6,807 nt of DNA from Planctomycetota bacterium. Lineage in GTDB: Bacteria > Planctomycetota > SZUA-567 > H5-PLA8 > CALKMO01. Positions 4,376-6,807 of this stretch are shown piece after piece. Position numbers and translations under genes: made by a program. Below the pieces are notes generated by a model that was not told where the DNA came from, searched no databases, and was given only the letters and a program-made list of their open reading frames with translations. Position 1 is the stretch's first letter. Every line of letters begins with the position of its first letter. The stretch spans positions 1 through 6,807 of the forward strand of contig JAOACM010000252.1 in the NCBI GenBank assembly GCA_026417845.1, read 5' to 3'.

Positions 4376-6807
4376 ATTTCTTCCCCGGCAGATCGAAGAT
4401 CTTCAGCGTCTCCTTATCGAACCGGCACACGGCGATGGGTTCCCATGGCCCCCCGGTGGAAATGGCCAACTTGTAGGCCGGGTCGTATTGCAGCACGCTG
4501 GAGTGGCAGGCATTGCCGCCAATGAAATGCGGCTTGCCGTCGGAACAGGGCAGAACCAAACCGACCCACCTGCCCTTCTCGGGATCGAACGCCGCGTTGC
4601 CAGCCACTCCGCCCGGTCCCGATATCCGGGTGATGCAGAGCAACATGTCGAGCTCTGGCACATAGACCATCTCGCGCGGGAAGACTCCCGGGATTTTCTG
4701 TCCGGTCTCCTTGTAGGTCAGCTTGCCGGTGGCCAGTTCATAGCAGTACATCCATTCGCTGAGCCCCCCCATCCATATACAGTTCCGCTTAGAATCGTAA
4801 CACATTCCCGCGCTGTCGGCATTGGGGGAATAGAGCTTCCCTCCTTTGATCGGCAGCGGCTTCCACTGTCGGCCCTTGGCGTCGAACAAAAGGAGCCTGT
4901 TGTCGGAGTTCCATGTCACGACCCCGCCGGGAGTCGTGGTCATACATTGGCTCCCCCCGCACGGGCTGTCCGTGCCAACCAACGGAGGGTAGTCCCACTC
5001 CCGCTTGCGGGGGTCATATGTCCACGTCGTCAACCGGTTGCACAACACCACCCTGTCCGATACCGGGTCGTAGGCGGCCGAGTCCCAAACATGGCTCGCT
5101 ACGAACGGCCGGTTGTTGAAGCTCTGGTTCACCGGACTCTGGAAACTCGCCCCAGCGTAAGGGAATTCCTCCGCGTAACCCGTGCTCCAAGTCGCCGTGC
5201 GCAGACTGTAGTGCGCCATCTCATTGTAGTGCCAGGCGCTGTGCCCGCCGCCCCACCACAGGAGCTGGTGCCGCGCCGTGTCATAGCTCGCCGTGCAGTA
5301 GTCGCGTCCGCCGATTCCCCGCGGCGCCGCCGGCAGAATCGTCCAGACGTTCGCCGGCATCTTCTTCAACAAGTCGGCGATCCCCTCCGGGTTGGGCTTG
5401 GTCACCCGGTCGTAGTCCGTCGGCCCGTCGAAGGTCTGGACTATCGAACTGGGCGGCGTCCCGGCAGCGACTGGCACGGCCGCCGAAGGATCAACCTTCA
5501 TGCCCCAAGTCACGCGCTTCTGTTGATTCCATGCCCCATTCGGCACCACCACCAATACATCATCGGCACCCGCCGCGCCGACTCCTCCCCGAGGCGCATC
5601 CTTGGCGTCGGGCAGCTTGGCCCATTCATTGGCCTTGATGTCGTAGACCCACATGTCAGATGGCAATTGCGGTACCCTCGTGTGGGGAATCGGGTACCCG
5701 GACGTAAACGGGACCGATCCATAGAGCAGCACCTTGCCGCTCTTGGGCAGCCAGGCCAGCGTGTGCCCGGCGCGAGCCGCCGGGCAGCTCTTCGGATAAC
5801 GCTGCTCCCAGGTCCGCGTCTTGCAGTCGTAAACCCAGGTGTCCGCCAGATAGCTGTCCAGATGGCAGCCTCCGAAAAGCACTATCTTGCCGTTAATCGG
5901 GTCCGTCGCCATCTGAGACGCCGCCCGGCCGCAGGGCTCCACCGCCAAGGCCCGCTCGGCCCGCAGCATCCCATCCACAATACCCTGCCCCGCAAGCAAC
6001 GCTTCCGAAGAGATCCTTCCGCTGAGCTGCCCGGCAAGGTTCTTTAAATCCGCCGCCACCCTCTCGATTACCGGCCCCGCCACCGCAGGGACCTTCGCCT
6101 CCAACTCTCCGAGCCTGGCCGCCCTGACCGCACCGGCCAGCTTCTCTATCTCGCCAGCCAGCTCCTTCGCGCCCGCCGAAAGATCCGCCCTGGCCTCCTC
6201 CTCAGTCTCCGTGACATAGAAGCGGTTCCGGCAGAAGTTCACGAACGCCGCCGTCTTCGCGTGCAGGCGCTTCGCCTCCGCATGCAGCTCATTCAACTCC
6301 TTCGAGCCGACCGCCACCCGGCTCCACTTGCCGGCGGCGATGTTGAACGCCCACGTCCCCGGCGTACCGCCGTCCTCGTCGCTCGTGCCGCCCACGGAGA
6401 TCACTTCCTTGTTCACCGGATCGTAAGCCAGAGAACCGAAGGTAAGCGGCCATGGCGACATCCATCCGCCCGCGTGCTTGCTGATGGCCGGGAGACCCAG
6501 GTCCTTCCAAGCGCAGGTTTCGGGATCAAAGACCAACGTTCTGGCGAACAGATACGCGTAGATGCGCCCGTCATCGGACGAAATCGCTCCCTGATAGTAG
6601 GCCGGCGCCCAGCGCTCCCAAGGGTCGGAACTCCTGAGGAACCGGAGGAACCCGTCCTTGTTGGCGCCGACGTTCTTGGTATTCACGCCCGGCGCGTCGG
6701 TCGGTCCCCTCGCGTTCTTGTATGGCGCGCCCTTCGGATACAGATTCGACCACTTGCCGGTCGCAAGATCGAACACCTCCGTGTCCCAGTGCCCCGGACC
6801 GCAGGCC
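4374..6807 (-). CDS. Large Kelch-repeat beta-propeller protein with helical insert (5' end outside window)
   Basis: At least 810 residues are visible. The frame runs open through the window edge (ending in GHWDTEV at the edge side), so the true N-terminus, and any signal peptide, lies outside; the GTG at 6776 is internal. Numbering from that GTG, Kelch-type strands with the pattern [aromatic]-D-x(3-5)-W recur at about 81-90, 141-151, 313-323, 375-385, 522-530, 584-594, 628-638, 677-686, 728-737 and 784-794, plus one at the edge. Glycine-rich partners such as VLFGG, LLYGS and LWWGGG accompany them. Eleven or more strands exceed one six- or seven-bladed propeller, so two propellers are likely, separated by a linker at about 426-479. 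A helical, Ala/Glu/Lys-rich segment of about 120 residues (158-280) is inserted between two blades of the first propeller. Kelch propellers (galactose-oxidase central-domain type) mainly bind ligands; I see no copper-oxidase active site and do not assign an enzymatic role. Next comes a secreted ORF 13 bases on, which suggests an envelope or extracellular setting. The function is unknown. Confidence 0.88.
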   Translation of the reverse strand, partial: ACGPGHWDTEVFDLATGKWSNLYPKGAPYKNARGPTDAPGVNTKNVGANKDGFLRFLRSSDPWERWAPAYYQGAISSDDGRIYAYLFARTLVFDPETCAWKDLGLPAISKHAGGWMSPWPLTFGSLAYDPVNKEVISVGGTSDEDGGTPGTWAFNIAAGKWSRVAVGSKELNELHAEAKRLHAKTAAFVNFCRNRFYVTETEEEARADLSAGAKELAGEIEKLAGAVRAARLGELEAKVPAVAGPVIERVAADLKNLAGQLSGRISSEALLAGQGIVDGMLRAERALAVEPCGRAASQMATDPINGKIVLFGGCHLDSYLADTWVYDCKTRTWEQRYPKSCPAARAGHTLAWLPKSGKVLLYGSVPFTSGYPIPHTRVPQLPSDMWVYDIKANEWAKLPDAKDAPRGGVGAAGADDVLVVVPNGAWNQQKRVTWGMKVDPSAAVPVAAGTPPSSIVQTFDGPTDYDRVTKPNPEGIADLLKKMPANVWTILPAAPRGIGGRDYCTASYDTARHQLLWWGGGHSAWHYNEMAHYSLRTATWSTGYAEEFPYAGASFQSPVNQSFNNRPFVASHVWDSAAYDPVSDRVVLCNRLTTWTYDPRKREWDYPPLVGTDSPCGGSQCMTTTPGGVVTWNSDNRLLLFDAKGRQWKPLPIKGGKLYSPNADSAGMCYDSKRNCIWMGGLSEWMYCYELATGKLTYKETGQKIPGVFPREMVYVPELDMLLCITRISGPGGVAGNAAFDPEKGRWVGLVLPCSDGKPHFIGGNACHSSVLQYDPAYKLAISTGGPWEPIAVCRFDKETLKIFDLPGKK

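Noticed and set aside
4269..6047. 592-codon open frame on the plus strand opposite the Kelch gene
   Set aside because: It is an antisense shadow: Arg/His/Pro-rich with no recognisable domain, whereas the minus-strand frame carries repeated Kelch motifs throughout.

Overview
The window is 6.8 kb of high-GC DNA with all supported genes on the minus strand, so transcription runs from high to low coordinates. There are no RNA genes, transposases, CRISPR arrays or other recognisable mobile elements. Shine-Dalgarno sequences are good, and GTG and ATG starts are both used. A very large Kelch-repeat protein, a GH106-like glycoside hydrolase and a serine hydrolase of the beta-lactamase fold together suggest an environmental polysaccharide-degrading bacterium. 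A member of the Planctomycetota/Lentisphaerota/Verrucomicrobiota group, or another such lineage known mainly from metagenomes, would fit. That placement is inference from gene content only; no marker gene is present.

In transcription order: (1) 6807-4374 is a Kelch-repeat protein cut off at its N-terminus by the window edge, with at least eleven Kelch-like strands and a helical insert of about 120 residues. (2) 4360-4193, only 13 bases downstream and with its Shine-Dalgarno overlapping the Kelch stop codon, is a 55-codon ORF. It encodes a clear signal peptide and what looks like the first strand of a larger exported protein, and then stops. (3) 4122-1411 is a 903-residue GH106-like glycoside hydrolase without a signal peptide. 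(4) 1410-1085 is a 326-base gap with no convincing gene. (5) 1084-2 is a complete 360-residue serine hydrolase of the beta-lactamase/penicillin-binding-protein fold, also without a signal peptide.

The window seems to hold two modules meeting near position 4190. The upstream one (Kelch plus short secreted ORF) is probably one transcription unit. The downstream one (glycoside hydrolase plus serine hydrolase) looks like intracellular carbohydrate catabolism, with the hydrolase perhaps removing ester groups from glycans or their metabolites. The downstream half appears more GC-rich by hand counts of a few lines. The truncated secreted gene lies exactly at the meeting point, so an old deletion or recombination junction, or an assembly join, is possible.

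I found no convincing new multi-gene system. The items most worth a second look are the truncated secreted ORF at the junction and the helix-interrupted Kelch protein.
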